Program-made: the position numbers and the translations under genes | Shown here: one piece after another, positions 27,175 to 36,382 of the stretch | Layout of the letters: every line of letters starts with the position of its first letter | Position numbering within the stretch: the stretch's first letter is position 1 | Source: an uncultured Actinomycetes bacterium | Lineage (GTDB): Bacteria > Actinomycetota > Actinomycetes > Nanopelagicales > Nanopelagicaceae | DNA: 48,536 bases | Direction: 5' to 3' | NCBI GenBank assembly: GCA_903845465.1 | Contig: CAIMXQ010000009.1 | Location: forward strand, 1 to 48,536 | Notes under the pieces: generated by a model | What the model saw: the letters and a program-made list of their open reading frames with translations, nothing else | The model's database searches: none | Told to the model about the DNA's origin: nothing

Positions 27175-27816
27175 TTATTCCCAGATTATTGGCTTCTTTC
27201 CCTGAGCAAGAAGCATCTCGTTCACTCGTGAAAAAGGCTTAGATCCGAAGAATCCGCGGTAGGAACTCAAAGGGCTCGGATGAGCTGATTCAACTCGGTA
27301 AGTGAAATAGCGAGATAACTCTTTTGCTTGTCTACCCCATAAGATGGCGACAACATCTCTTCTACCTAATTCACGTGCAACTGCATCGGTAATCTTCTGC
27401 CATCCATACTTAGTGTGAGCGTTTGCGACTCCCACCTGTGTTGTGAGAACTCGATTGAGCAGCATTACCCCTTGCTTGGACCAGGAAGATAGATCACCTG
27501 AAGTCGAGAACGGGATACCGAGATCAGATTCTCGCTCGAGGAAGATATTCTGCAAGCTCTTCGGTAAGGGGTGCACATCAGCGCCGGTAGAAAATGCCAG
27601 TCCGTGAGCATGACCCGCAGTCGGGTATGGATCTTGTCCGATGATCACGCATTGCACATCTTCCAGAGATTCTTCGAAGGCCCGAAAGATGAGATGTAAA
27701 GCAGGAGTTACCGTTTGGGAGTCAATCTTTCTGAAGATTTCGTCGATCTCGTTTTGTAAAGGTTCGAGTACTGGTAACCAACTAGAGTGCACGAGCGAAG
27801 AATCGAGATCCCTCAT
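27175..27816 (-). CDS. ung: Uracil-DNA glycosylase; start taken as the internal ATG (MRDLDSSLVHSSW)
   Basis: VIIGQDPYPTAGHAHGLAFS, LLNRVLTTQVGVANAH, HPSPLSSYRGFFGSKPFS. Confidence 0.96.
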   Translation of the reverse strand: MRDLDSSLVHSSWLPVLEPLQNEIDEIFRKIDSQTVTPALHLIFRAFEESLEDVQCVIIGQDPYPTAGHAHGLAFSTGADVHPLPKSLQNIFLERESDLGIPFSTSGDLSSWSKQGVMLLNRVLTTQVGVANAHTKYGWQKITDAVARELGRRDVVAILWGRQAKELSRYFTYRVESAHPSPLSSYRGFFGSKPFSRVNEMLLAQGKKPIIWE

Positions 27817-28570
27817 AACGAACTTCCATCGGTAGTTCAAAGACTTCAGACATATGTTCAGAGGTAATTACCTGATCAACAGGGCCCGAGACAGCAATGT
27901 GTCCGTCTTTGAGGATGAGGGCATGCGTTGTGCCGACAGGGATCTCTTCAATGTGATGAGTTACAAGTATCGAGGCCGGCGCCGCCGGATCAGATGCAAA
28001 GAGTGAGAATCTCTTGAGTAAATCTTCTCGCCCACCCAAATCCAAGCCCGCAGTTGGTTCATCAAGTAAAAGTAATTCAGGATCAGCCATCAAGGCACGC
28101 GAAATCTGCACACGCTTCTTCTCTCCGTCACTGAGAGTTCCGTAGCTGCGATCAGCCATATCTCGAACGCCAAATGTTGTAAGGAGTGCAACTGCTCGCG
28201 ACTCATCCCATAAATCGTAGGCTTCATTCCATCTACCCAGAACTGCATACGCTGCAGTGAGCACCACGTCACGGACCTTCTCGTCAAATGGAATATCTTC
28301 AGAGATAAGAGTTCCACAAATTCCGATTCTTGTGCGAAGCTCCCACAGATCGACCTTGCCCATCTCTTTATCTAAGACTGTGACAATTCCCTTCGTTGGA
28401 AAGATTCGCGTCGCCAGAATCTGTAGCAACGTTGACTTACCAGCTCCGTTAGGCCCTAGAACTACCCAGCGCTCTCCCTCGGAAATGGAGAAACTCAGTG
28501 GTCCAAGAATCGTTTTCTGGCCACGTCGAACTGAAACATCCCGTAACTCAAGAACGCTAGCGCTACTCAT
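27782..28570 (-). CDS. ABC transporter ATP-binding protein (stand-alone ATPase); start taken as ATG MSSASVLELRDVSV
   Basis: LGPNGAGKSTLLQIL Walker A, LSDGEKKRVQISRAL signature, LLLDEPTAGLD Walker B. Confidence 0.92.
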   Translation of the reverse strand: MSSASVLELRDVSVRRGQKTILGPLSFSISEGERWVVLGPNGAGKSTLLQILATRIFPTKGIVTVLDKEMGKVDLWELRTRIGICGTLISEDIPFDEKVRDVVLTAAYAVLGRWNEAYDLWDESRAVALLTTFGVRDMADRSYGTLSDGEKKRVQISRALMADPELLLLDEPTAGLDLGGREDLLKRFSLFASDPAAPASILVTHHIEEIPVGTTHALILKDGHIAVSGPVDQVITSEHMSEVFELPMEVRYEGSRFFARAL

Positions 28571-28639
28571 AGGAGTGAAAGATATATCTTTGCAAGGAGA
28601 ATCACGCATAATTGACGACCAGCGCGCAGTGATTCGCGA

Positions 28640-28652
28640 TAACCTCGCTCAT
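28640..28652 (+). promoter_or_regulatory. Candidate leaderless promoter -10 (TAACCT-7-ATG) for serB
   Basis: TANNNT seven nt before the ATG, no SD. Confidence 0.5.
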
Positions 28653-29855
28653 ATGAACGAGGAAATGAGCCATTACACCGGATTGATCCTCGTCTCTGGT
28701 GTTGATTCCCCCGGAATTACCCAATCACTCTTTGACACTCTCGCGCCCTTTGCAATCACCGTTTTAGATATCGAACAAGTTGTCATACGAGATCGCCTGA
28801 TTCTCACTGTTTTGATCGCTCTCAACCCTGCCCATGCAGAGGCCATTGAGGAAGATTTGCAAGCGTGTGCCCAGAAATTGTCGATTGATATCGCGACCTC
28901 TTTTCAAGAGCAAGGCCAATCAACTATCGCGGCAAAATCTGGATTGGTACATGTTGTTGCACTTGGTAATCCATTATCTCCCGCGGCAATTGCGGCAATC
29001 GCATCTGCAATCGCCTCACAGGACGGAAATATTGAACGCATCCAACGCACCGCAAGTTATCCGATTACCGCAATTGAATTTGTCGTCTCAGGAGCAAACC
29101 AACTCTCGATTCGCCAATGCCTTGCTGAAGTAACTACTACTCACAGCGTAGATATCGCAGTCTCCCCCGGTGGTCTCATGCGATGGGCGAAGAAATTGGT
29201 TGTGATGGATGTTGACTCGACCCTTATCCAACAAGAAGTCATCGAACTCCTAGCTGCAAAGGCTGGTGTTGAATCCGAAGTCACTGCAATCACTGAATCG
29301 GCAATGCGAGGTGAGATTGATTTCGCTGAAAGTCTGATTTCTCGAGTTGCCCTTCTCAAGGGCTTACCTAAATCAGTAATCGAGGACGTTCAGCGAGAGA
29401 TTGTCTTAACCCCCGGTGCGCGCACGCTGGTTCAGACCCTTCACACTTTGGGTCATAGCGTTGCTTTAGTCTCTGGCGGCTTCACCGAAGTTATTAAACC
29501 AATTGTCGAAGATCTCAAGATTCAACATTACCGAGCCAATTCACTTGAGATAGTCGATGGCAAGCTCACTGGAAAAGTCGCAGGTCCAATCATTGATCGT
29601 GCAGCAAAAGCAACCGCGCTGCGCGAATTCGCAGCAATCGAAGGAGTCACTCTGGAGCAGACAATTGCAATCGGAGACGGTGCAAATGATTTAGATATGA
29701 TCTCAATTGCCGGTCTCGGTATCGCATTCAATGCAAAACCAGCGGTAAAGGCAGCGGCAGATAGCTCAGTGAGCGCACCGTATCTAGATTCAGTTCTCTA
29801 TCTACTTGGAATTACTCGTGAAGAAGTCGAAGAAGCAGGCGCTACGCGCAAATAA
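28653..29855 (+). CDS. serB: Phosphoserine phosphatase with N-terminal ACT region (ORF extended to 28257 is antisense read-through)
   Basis: ACT-like TGLILVSGVDSPGITQSLF; HAD motifs VMDVDSTLIQQEVIE, ALVSGGF, IGDGANDLDMI. Confidence 0.94.
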   Translation: MNEEMSHYTGLILVSGVDSPGITQSLFDTLAPFAITVLDIEQVVIRDRLILTVLIALNPAHAEAIEEDLQACAQKLSIDIATSFQEQGQSTIAAKSGLVHVVALGNPLSPAAIAAIASAIASQDGNIERIQRTASYPITAIEFVVSGANQLSIRQCLAEVTTTHSVDIAVSPGGLMRWAKKLVVMDVDSTLIQQEVIELLAAKAGVESEVTAITESAMRGEIDFAESLISRVALLKGLPKSVIEDVQREIVLTPGARTLVQTLHTLGHSVALVSGGFTEVIKPIVEDLKIQHYRANSLEIVDGKLTGKVAGPIIDRAAKATALREFAAIEGVTLEQTIAIGDGANDLDMISIAGLGIAFNAKPAVKAAADSSVSAPYLDSVLYLLGITREEVEEAGATRK

Positions 29856-30701
29856 TCAGAGCCTGCATGCATGAATATCGGTGACGAGAATTCCGCGAGC
29901 ACCTAGCGCCCAGAGCTCATCCATCAAACGATTTGTATCCTTGCGTAAGACCATCGCTCTGACGGCAACCCAATCTGCCTTCTGTAAGGGCGAAATTGTT
30001 GGAGACTCGAGCCCTGGTGTGATTGCGCACGCCTTATCGACACTTACTATCGGAATGTCGTAATCAAGAAGTACATATTGACGAGCTGTGACAACTCCCT
30101 GAAGGCGTCGAATAAGAATCTCTAACTCTGCTGGAATAGTTGCACCTTTGCGATTGATGAGAATCGCCTCCGAAGTGAGTATGGGGTCACCAAAAATTGC
30201 CAACCCTGCTTGCTTCAAAGTATTTCCAGTACTCACGACATCTGCAATAAGGTCGGCAACGCCCAGACGCACGCTACTTTCCACGGCTCCATCTAATCTC
30301 ACTACAGATGCCGAAATCTTCAAATCCGATAGATGCTTTTGTACCAACCCTGGATATGCAGTTGCAACGCGTTTACCAGCGATTTCTGAAATCTTCCATT
30401 CGCGTGACGCAGGAGCTGCAAATCTAAAGGTAGACCCACCGAAATCAAGAGCGAGAATTTCATCTGCTTCTGCTCCAGAATCGATCAGCAAATCGCGACC
30501 AGTAATTCCAGCTTCTAATTCGCCAGATCCAACATAGATAGCGATATCTCGTGGGCGAAGATAGTAAAACTCAACACCATTATCAGGATCTGTTAATACG
30601 AGATCTCGAGAGTCAGAACGTTGACGGTATCCAGCCTCTTTAAGGATTGCAATTGCGGAATCTGCAAGTGAGCCCTTATTCGGAACGGCAACTCTTAACA
30701 T
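29856..30701 (-). CDS. hisG: ATP phosphoribosyltransferase (long form, C-terminal regulatory domain)
   Basis: [57 protein letters not shown]. Confidence 0.96.
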   Translation of the reverse strand: MLRVAVPNKGSLADSAIAILKEAGYRQRSDSRDLVLTDPDNGVEFYYLRPRDIAIYVGSGELEAGITGRDLLIDSGAEADEILALDFGGSTFRFAAPASREWKISEIAGKRVATAYPGLVQKHLSDLKISASVVRLDGAVESSVRLGVADLIADVVSTGNTLKQAGLAIFGDPILTSEAILINRKGATIPAELEILIRRLQGVVTARQYVLLDYDIPIVSVDKACAITPGLESPTISPLQKADWVAVRAMVLRKDTNRLMDELWALGARGILVTDIHACRL

Positions 30702-30725
30702 GAGACTCCTTCTAAATAATGAGAA

Positions 30726-30989
30726 CTATAGATAACGGTAAATATCTTCAGGGGTTAGGCCGCGAGCAAGCATGAGAGTTTGCAGGTGGTAGATAAGTTG
30801 GCTTATCTCCTCTGCCAAAGCTTCATTGGATTCGTGTTCGGCAGCCAACCAGACTTCGCCTGCCTCTTCGAGAACTTTCTTTCCTATCGAGTGCACACCA
30901 GCATCGAGCGCTGCAACGGTGGCTGAACCCTCTGCACGTGATACAGCTTTCTCGGCCAGCTCTATCCAGAGTGAGTCGAAGGATTTCAT
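30726..30989 (-). CDS. hisE: Phosphoribosyl-ATP pyrophosphatase
   Basis: [35 protein letters not shown]; upstream of hisG. Confidence 0.95.
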   Translation of the reverse strand: MKSFDSLWIELAEKAVSRAEGSATVAALDAGVHSIGKKVLEEAGEVWLAAEHESNEALAEEISQLIYHLQTLMLARGLTPEDIYRYL

Positions 30990-30998
30990 GCTCCTACT

Positions 30999-31658
30999 TT
31001 ACTCGCGCTCTGCCCTGGCTCGGAGGAGATTAATCATCTCAGCGGGATCATCAGAGTTAAATACAGCACTTCCAGCAACAAATGTGTCCGCACCCGCCTC
31101 GCGCGCTATCTCAATAGTCTCAAGGGATATTCCGCCATCTACCTGCAGCCATATTGGTCTAGATCCGATTATCGCTCGCGTGCGACGAACCTTCTCCATC
31201 ATATCTGCCATAAATTTCTGTCCACCGAAACCCGGTTCAACCGTCATAATCAAAAACATATCAACGTCATCTATGAAGTTCGAGTATCGATCAATATCAG
31301 TACCAGGCTTTAGCGCGATCGCGGCACGTGCTCCTGCCCTGCGGATTCCGCGCAGGGTCGACTTGATATCCTTGACGGCTTCAACATGAATCGTGACACT
31401 CGCGGCACCAGTTTCGGCATACTCGATTGCGATGGAATCGACATCGGCGACCATGAGATGTGCATCTACAGGTAGAGGTGATTGCGAAATAATCTTCGAA
31501 GCGGATTCAAAATCGAAGGTGAAGTTGGGGACGAAGCGATCATCCATCACATCAAGGTGCAATAGGTCGCTAACTGAAGCAATTTTCGAAATTTCCGCGC
31601 TGAGGTTTTGGAGATCCGCATTGAGAATGCTCGGCGTTATACGAATATGAGAACTCAC
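30999..31658 (-). CDS. rpe: Ribulose-phosphate 3-epimerase
   Basis: ITPSILNADLQNL, LHLDVMDDRFVPN, MTVEPGFGGQKF, VDGGIS; GTG start. Confidence 0.96.
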   Translation of the reverse strand: MSSHIRITPSILNADLQNLSAEISKIASVSDLLHLDVMDDRFVPNFTFDFESASKIISQSPLPVDAHLMVADVDSIAIEYAETGAASVTIHVEAVKDIKSTLRGIRRAGARAAIALKPGTDIDRYSNFIDDVDMFLIMTVEPGFGGQKFMADMMEKVRRTRAIIGSRPIWLQVDGGISLETIEIAREAGADTFVAGSAVFNSDDPAEMINLLRARAERE

Positions 31659-31670
31659 GAGATAAGCCTA
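31659..31670 (-). promoter_or_regulatory. Candidate leaderless promoter -10 (TAGGCT-6-GTG) for rpe, built on the rsmB TAG stop codon
   Basis: TANNNT six nt before the GTG, no SD; the stop codon supplies TAG. Confidence 0.35.
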
Positions 31671-33053
31671 CGCCTTCTTTCGAAACAAGGCTAAGAACAT
31701 TGAATCTGTTCCGTGTTGAGATGTCCAGAGAGCCATCGACATATCTCGTGTGGCTCCTTGCAAATTAGTGGGAAGGAATGGAGAGACATCGATCTGCTCA
31801 AGTTCAGGGTTCTGCTTGAGAATCATCTTTACCTGTCCAAAGGTTTCGGCAAAATGGGGGCTACATGTTGCGTAGCCGTAAATTCCACCCGGGTAAATCA
31901 CTGATACCGAGGCTTTAGAAATCTCCAACTGCAATTCGGTGAGTGCCCTTAGATCCTGAACAGTGCGTCGCCACCGAACTTCAGGTCGTCTGCGCAGCGC
32001 ACCCAAACCAGTGCAAGGAACATCGGCCAGTACTGCATCAAACTTCTGGCCATGGCTTGCAATCTCTCGAGCATCGCCTACCCACACTGGGAACTTTCCC
32101 ACCACTGCCTTGACCAATTTCGCCCGCGGTTGCGATAACTCATTGGCGACAAAATCCCGTTCGGTTGTATTTGCGATATGCGATAAGAGTGCAGCTTTTC
32201 CACCTGGGCCTGCGCAGATATCTAGAATCGAGTGAGCGCTCATAGTCGCTTGGGCAAAAACTTCAGCAACGAGTTGGGATCCTTCATCCTGTACACCAGC
32301 GCGACGATGTCGAATGATTTCAAGTGCCCCTGGCGAGCCCGCAAGTCGAGCTCCATAGGGAGAATATTTAGTGGCCTCTCCTCCGAGTGCAATCAACTCT
32401 TCTTGCGTAGATGCGCCAGGCCATGCAACCAGAGTGGGCAGAGCCGGAACATTATTGATTTGAAGCTCTAGCTCCACGCGATCAAAATCTTTTAAGAGGT
32501 CAAAGTACGCGGACACAATCCATTCAGGATGCGAATACAGGATTGAAAGTCGTGTGACTGGGTCCTGAATCTCGTGGACAGGTGCCATCCATTCATCCAA
32601 AGTCTGCGCACTTACCTTGCGTAATAAGGCGTTAACGAAAGAAGCCTTTGACTCCCCCAACACTTTCCTAGCGAGCTCCACAGTTGCAGAAACGGCAGCG
32701 TGAGTTGCGACGCGCATCTCGTGGAGTTGATGAACTCCAAGGCGCATAACATCGATAATTCCTTCATCGATGTCATCCCACGGTCTATCCACAATCTGAC
32801 GCAATATATAGTCATGGCGACCTTGCATACGAAGAGTTCCATAGAGTAATTCAGTTGCAAATCCACGGTCACGAACTTCGAACTCTGAAACCGCAAGTGC
32901 CTGTGGCAGTAATAGGTTTGAGTATCCCCCGCGGCGATTTACCTCAGTGAGGATATCGAAGATAAGCGATCGAACAGCATCAGGCTTTGGCTTTTGAAAT
33001 GTATCCCTACGGGGCTTAACCAAATTTCTCACCTGTAGCCAATCGTGCACCAT
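31668..33053 (-). CDS. rsmB: 16S rRNA cytosine-C5 methyltransferase RsmB (Sun) with NusB-like N-terminus; GTG at 33032 is an alternative start
   Basis: DICAGPGGKAALL, ADVPCTGLGALRRRPEVRWRR, YATCSPHFAE. Confidence 0.93.
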   Translation of the reverse strand: MVHDWLQVRNLVKPRRDTFQKPKPDAVRSLIFDILTEVNRRGGYSNLLLPQALAVSEFEVRDRGFATELLYGTLRMQGRHDYILRQIVDRPWDDIDEGIIDVMRLGVHQLHEMRVATHAAVSATVELARKVLGESKASFVNALLRKVSAQTLDEWMAPVHEIQDPVTRLSILYSHPEWIVSAYFDLLKDFDRVELELQINNVPALPTLVAWPGASTQEELIALGGEATKYSPYGARLAGSPGALEIIRHRRAGVQDEGSQLVAEVFAQATMSAHSILDICAGPGGKAALLSHIANTTERDFVANELSQPRAKLVKAVVGKFPVWVGDAREIASHGQKFDAVLADVPCTGLGALRRRPEVRWRRTVQDLRALTELQLEISKASVSVIYPGGIYGYATCSPHFAETFGQVKMILKQNPELEQIDVSPFLPTNLQGATRDMSMALWTSQHGTDSMFLALFRKKA

Positions 33054-33921
33054 TACTCCATGAAGCAGAGTCCATACGTTGCTTGCCTGCAGGTGTGCAA
33101 AATCCGATAGTCAGAGAAGTTGTTCCTGTTCCAACGTTGACCTTCTTGCCTTCTTGAACAATCAAACCCGGTTCTAACTTAGTCTCATTGATGGAGACCG
33201 TATCAATTTTCATCGTTAAGCCACGGAAGGTAGTCCACGCTCCCGGATTAGATGTGAATGCTCGTACCTTGCGAGAAATCTCTTCTGCACTTGCATGCCA
33301 ATCTATCTCGCCCTCACTCTTCTGCAATTTATAGGCACGAGTGGCGCCTTCACCATTTTGTGGGGTTGGCTTTGTTCCGGATGCGATCGCAGCTAGGGCT
33401 TCCATAACAGCTTCGACTCCTACATCAGCTAACTCAATAAAGAGTTCATCACTTGTAATGTCGCTATCGAGTGCAAATTTTTTCACGGAATAAATTGGCC
33501 CTGTATCCATGCCCTCATCGAGTGCAAAGACTGTGACACCTGAGAGCGAATCCCCCGCTTCAATGGCTCGTTGCACCGGAGCTGCGCCTCGCCAACGTGG
33601 AAGGAGTGAGAAGTGCAGATTGAGCGATCCATATGTAGGAGCGTTTATCACCTGGCTTGGAAGCAACACTCCGTAGCCAATTGTTAGAAGAACATCGACA
33701 TCTACCAAGAGCGGCAATAATTGCTCAGAGGATTCTGGTTTGAAGGTGTGGATGTCATTGCTTGTAGCCCACTGAGAAACTTCTGACTCCTGCAATTGCA
33801 GCCCACGTCCTGCAGGTCTATCAGGTTGGGTAATGATGAAGGCAAGTACATGTTCTGAATCAAGCAGAGCGTTCAGCGTTGGAATTGCCACCGCAGGTGT
33901 GGCGGCGACTGCAATACGCAA
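33016..33921 (-). CDS. fmt: Methionyl-tRNA formyltransferase (TTG start directly after the def stop)
   Basis: NLHFSLLPRWRGAAPVQRAI, GVTVFALDEGMDTGPIY. Confidence 0.95.
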   Translation of the reverse strand: MRIAVAATPAVAIPTLNALLDSEHVLAFIITQPDRPAGRGLQLQESEVSQWATSNDIHTFKPESSEQLLPLLVDVDVLLTIGYGVLLPSQVINAPTYGSLNLHFSLLPRWRGAAPVQRAIEAGDSLSGVTVFALDEGMDTGPIYSVKKFALDSDITSDELFIELADVGVEAVMEALAAIASGTKPTPQNGEGATRAYKLQKSEGEIDWHASAEEISRKVRAFTSNPGAWTTFRGLTMKIDTVSINETKLEPGLIVQEGKKVNVGTGTTSLTIGFCTPAGKQRMDSASWSNGARLATGEKFG

Positions 33922-34482
33922 TCAGAGCCCCCGACCAAAAGGATCATGCGGTGAAATACGAATCTGTGGAGTTGTACCCATCGAGCTGGCCAAGCCAAAC
34001 CAATCAGCTTCACGAATATCCTTCATCGCAATCTTGCGATCAGCCTCAGAAAGCCGGTCGATGAAGAGGATTCCATTGAGATGATCGGTCTCATGCTGAA
34101 GTGCACGCGCTAAGAGCTCCGTGCCTTCAACGACGATAGGTTCTCCGTGCATGTTAAATCCCTTCGCGACTGCGCGAAATGATCGTGGAGTTGGATAGAC
34201 AAGATCGGGAAAAGATAGACACCCTTCGTCACCTTCCTGGATCTCCTCACTCAAATCAAGGGTTGGATTGATGAGATGACCTAACGCTTCATCGACATCC
34301 CAGACAAAGACTCGTAGCGGCACTCCTATTTGAGGAGCTGCAAGACCCGCACCGGGCGCATCTAACATCGTCTCGGTTAAATCTTTGACAAGATTTCGCA
34401 GCTCCTTATCGAAATCGAGAACATTATCTGCAGGAGTCACCAAAACGGGATCGCCAAAGTGGCGAATAGGCTTGATCGACAT
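33922..34482 (-). CDS. def: Peptide deformylase
   Basis: GAGLAAPQIGVPLRV, EGCLSFP, QHETDHLNGILFIDRL. Confidence 0.96.
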   Translation of the reverse strand: MSIKPIRHFGDPVLVTPADNVLDFDKELRNLVKDLTETMLDAPGAGLAAPQIGVPLRVFVWDVDEALGHLINPTLDLSEEIQEGDEGCLSFPDLVYPTPRSFRAVAKGFNMHGEPIVVEGTELLARALQHETDHLNGILFIDRLSEADRKIAMKDIREADWFGLASSMGTTPQIRISPHDPFGRGL

Positions 34483-34494
34483 GTGCCTATCTTA
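34483..34494 (-). promoter_or_regulatory. Candidate leaderless promoter -10 (TAAGAT-6-ATG) for def
   Basis: TANNNT six nt before the ATG, in the 13-bp priA-def gap, no SD. Confidence 0.5.
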
Positions 34495-34495
34495 C

Positions 34496-36367
34496 CTATC
34501 GCGTCAATGAATACGGATCTATTCGTAGAGCAGCAAGGGTCTTCTTCGCCGCACTCCTACGTCTCTGATACTCATGAATAAATGTGATGAGAGCTTCGCC
34601 ATCATCAATTGGAGCCATTACTAGGGTTCTTGAAATTGAACCCTTCAAATCGACAGGACCGAGAATTCGTGTACCTACAGGAAGTCTCTTCTCATCACGC
34701 GCTATCTCTAACCCGCGAATCAACTGGTTGATTTCCGAGCTAGCGATATCAAGTGAGAGCGCACGGACATAAGGAGGAAGTGATACCTCTTGCCTTTCGC
34801 GCAATTCACGTTGCGCAAGCAGCGATGGCTTCCAAGACGATAGCGCTCCTATTATGGGGTTTTCATTCGCAAGAACAAGTAGCAGGGTTCCATCCCTTGT
34901 TAACAATCCCCCGCAAGAAAAGAAGAGTTCGCGAGTACGTTCTTGTGAGCGAATGTCAGATTGCGCAAAGTATGAATCTCCTTCAAGGATTACAACTGCG
35001 CTATATCCATTGATTGCAACTGGCATGGAACCAGGTGTTGCAATCACGATTCCTTCGCTCTTCTCATACTTATCGAGAATGTGATCTCCTTCAGATTGCG
35101 TGATCTGATTACCAGGGAATGCTGCACCGATCTCTTGTGCAAATCTCGCGCTGCCACGTCCGATAAGGAATGGAGTTGCACCTTGACACCATGTGCAGCT
35201 CCATCGATCCTGCACTAACCCACAAAGCGCACACTCTGGCTTTGCATTGACCGAACTCTTGAAGAGTCGACCTCCACAGTCGCACTTAGCAACGTTACGA
35301 CAGCGCGCGCACGATAGCGCTTGAGAATAACCCTTTCGTGAAGCGATGAAAAGGACTGGACCTTTCTGTAGCGCTTTGCGTACTTGCGAAATTATGCGTC
35401 CTGGTAATAACTCGCTCGTGCTCTGTTGAAAATTCTCAACAGAGACCTTGTTGCGGATTGCACTATACGTAATCCACTTCAACTCTATGAGCCGAGAAAT
35501 CTCTGAGCTAGGTGAATAGCCAATAAAATCTAGTGATACTTTCTCAATCTGCGAACGGAGTATGGCAACGTCTCGAACATTCCATCCGGGTGATCGTCGC
35601 TCATAACTATTCTCTGATCCTTCATCTGCGATGACTATATGTGTAAGACCAGGAATCGGGACAAAGATCGCGCTACGCGTGCCGACAAAGATATCCGCAG
35701 AGCCATGAATAGCCTTCAAGAAATTGCGATATCGAGAAGTACGGTCGAGTGAAGAATCGATAGATATTGCACCGGGATAGAGATTGCATATCTGATCAAC
35801 GAATCGGCTTTCGGGAACAATGACTAGGACTCGGCCATCTCTGCTACATGCCCTGATATGCTCTGCGATGATCTCAGACTCGCGCGTAAAAGGTGGTAGC
35901 TGCAAATATCTCCGGGATGGTTTGCTTATCTTTATCTTTGTATGTGAAGGCTCGAATACTTCTTTCTCGATGCTCGCCGCGCGTGGTGGAATTGCCGATC
36001 GTATGACGTCATAGGGGTGTGCAGCCCATCGCTTGGACACCGCCGCCATTAAGGAAAGGGTCGTCTCAGTAGCCACAGGTATCGGAGAGATCACTTTGAC
36101 GATGTATTTGAGCTTAGTGCTCGGACTCTCGGGAAGCCTTTCAAGAACTATCGCTTCAACAGTGCGCGAATTAAATGGAACCTCTATGCGTAGTCCAATA
36201 GAGATAAGTTCACTCAGCGATTCGGGAACTAGATAATCGTATGCGCCATCGAGGTGATAGATCCCGTTATCAACCCACACACGTACTACAGGAAGATTGG
36301 CTGCACTGACGCTGTTGTTACGTGGAACAACCTCAGTCTTCAGGCGTAGTGGCCGCACAACTGCCAC
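34496..36367 (-). CDS. priA: Primosomal protein N' (PriA) family protein with degenerate helicase core; GTG start
   Basis: N-terminal VDNGIYHLDGAYDYLVPESL, C-terminal LPPYVRALSLDI, zinc cysteines CARCRNVAKCDCGG...CALC...CTWC; no P-loop seen. Confidence 0.85.
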   Translation of the reverse strand: MAVVRPLRLKTEVVPRNNSVSAANLPVVRVWVDNGIYHLDGAYDYLVPESLSELISIGLRIEVPFNSRTVEAIVLERLPESPSTKLKYIVKVISPIPVATETTLSLMAAVSKRWAAHPYDVIRSAIPPRAASIEKEVFEPSHTKIKISKPSRRYLQLPPFTRESEIIAEHIRACSRDGRVLVIVPESRFVDQICNLYPGAISIDSSLDRTSRYRNFLKAIHGSADIFVGTRSAIFVPIPGLTHIVIADEGSENSYERRSPGWNVRDVAILRSQIEKVSLDFIGYSPSSEISRLIELKWITYSAIRNKVSVENFQQSTSELLPGRIISQVRKALQKGPVLFIASRKGYSQALSCARCRNVAKCDCGGRLFKSSVNAKPECALCGLVQDRWSCTWCQGATPFLIGRGSARFAQEIGAAFPGNQITQSEGDHILDKYEKSEGIVIATPGSMPVAINGYSAVVILEGDSYFAQSDIRSQERTRELFFSCGGLLTRDGTLLLVLANENPIIGALSSWKPSLLAQRELRERQEVSLPPYVRALSLDIASSEINQLIRGLEIARDEKRLPVGTRILGPVDLKGSISRTLVMAPIDDGEALITFIHEYQRRRSAAKKTLAALRIDPYSLTR

Positions 36368-36382
36368 TTTAAGTGCCTAAAT

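Noticed and set aside
28257-28652. N-terminal extension of the serB ORF
   Set aside because: Lies antisense within the ABC ATPase gene; the ACT/SerB homology starts at about 28653-28665
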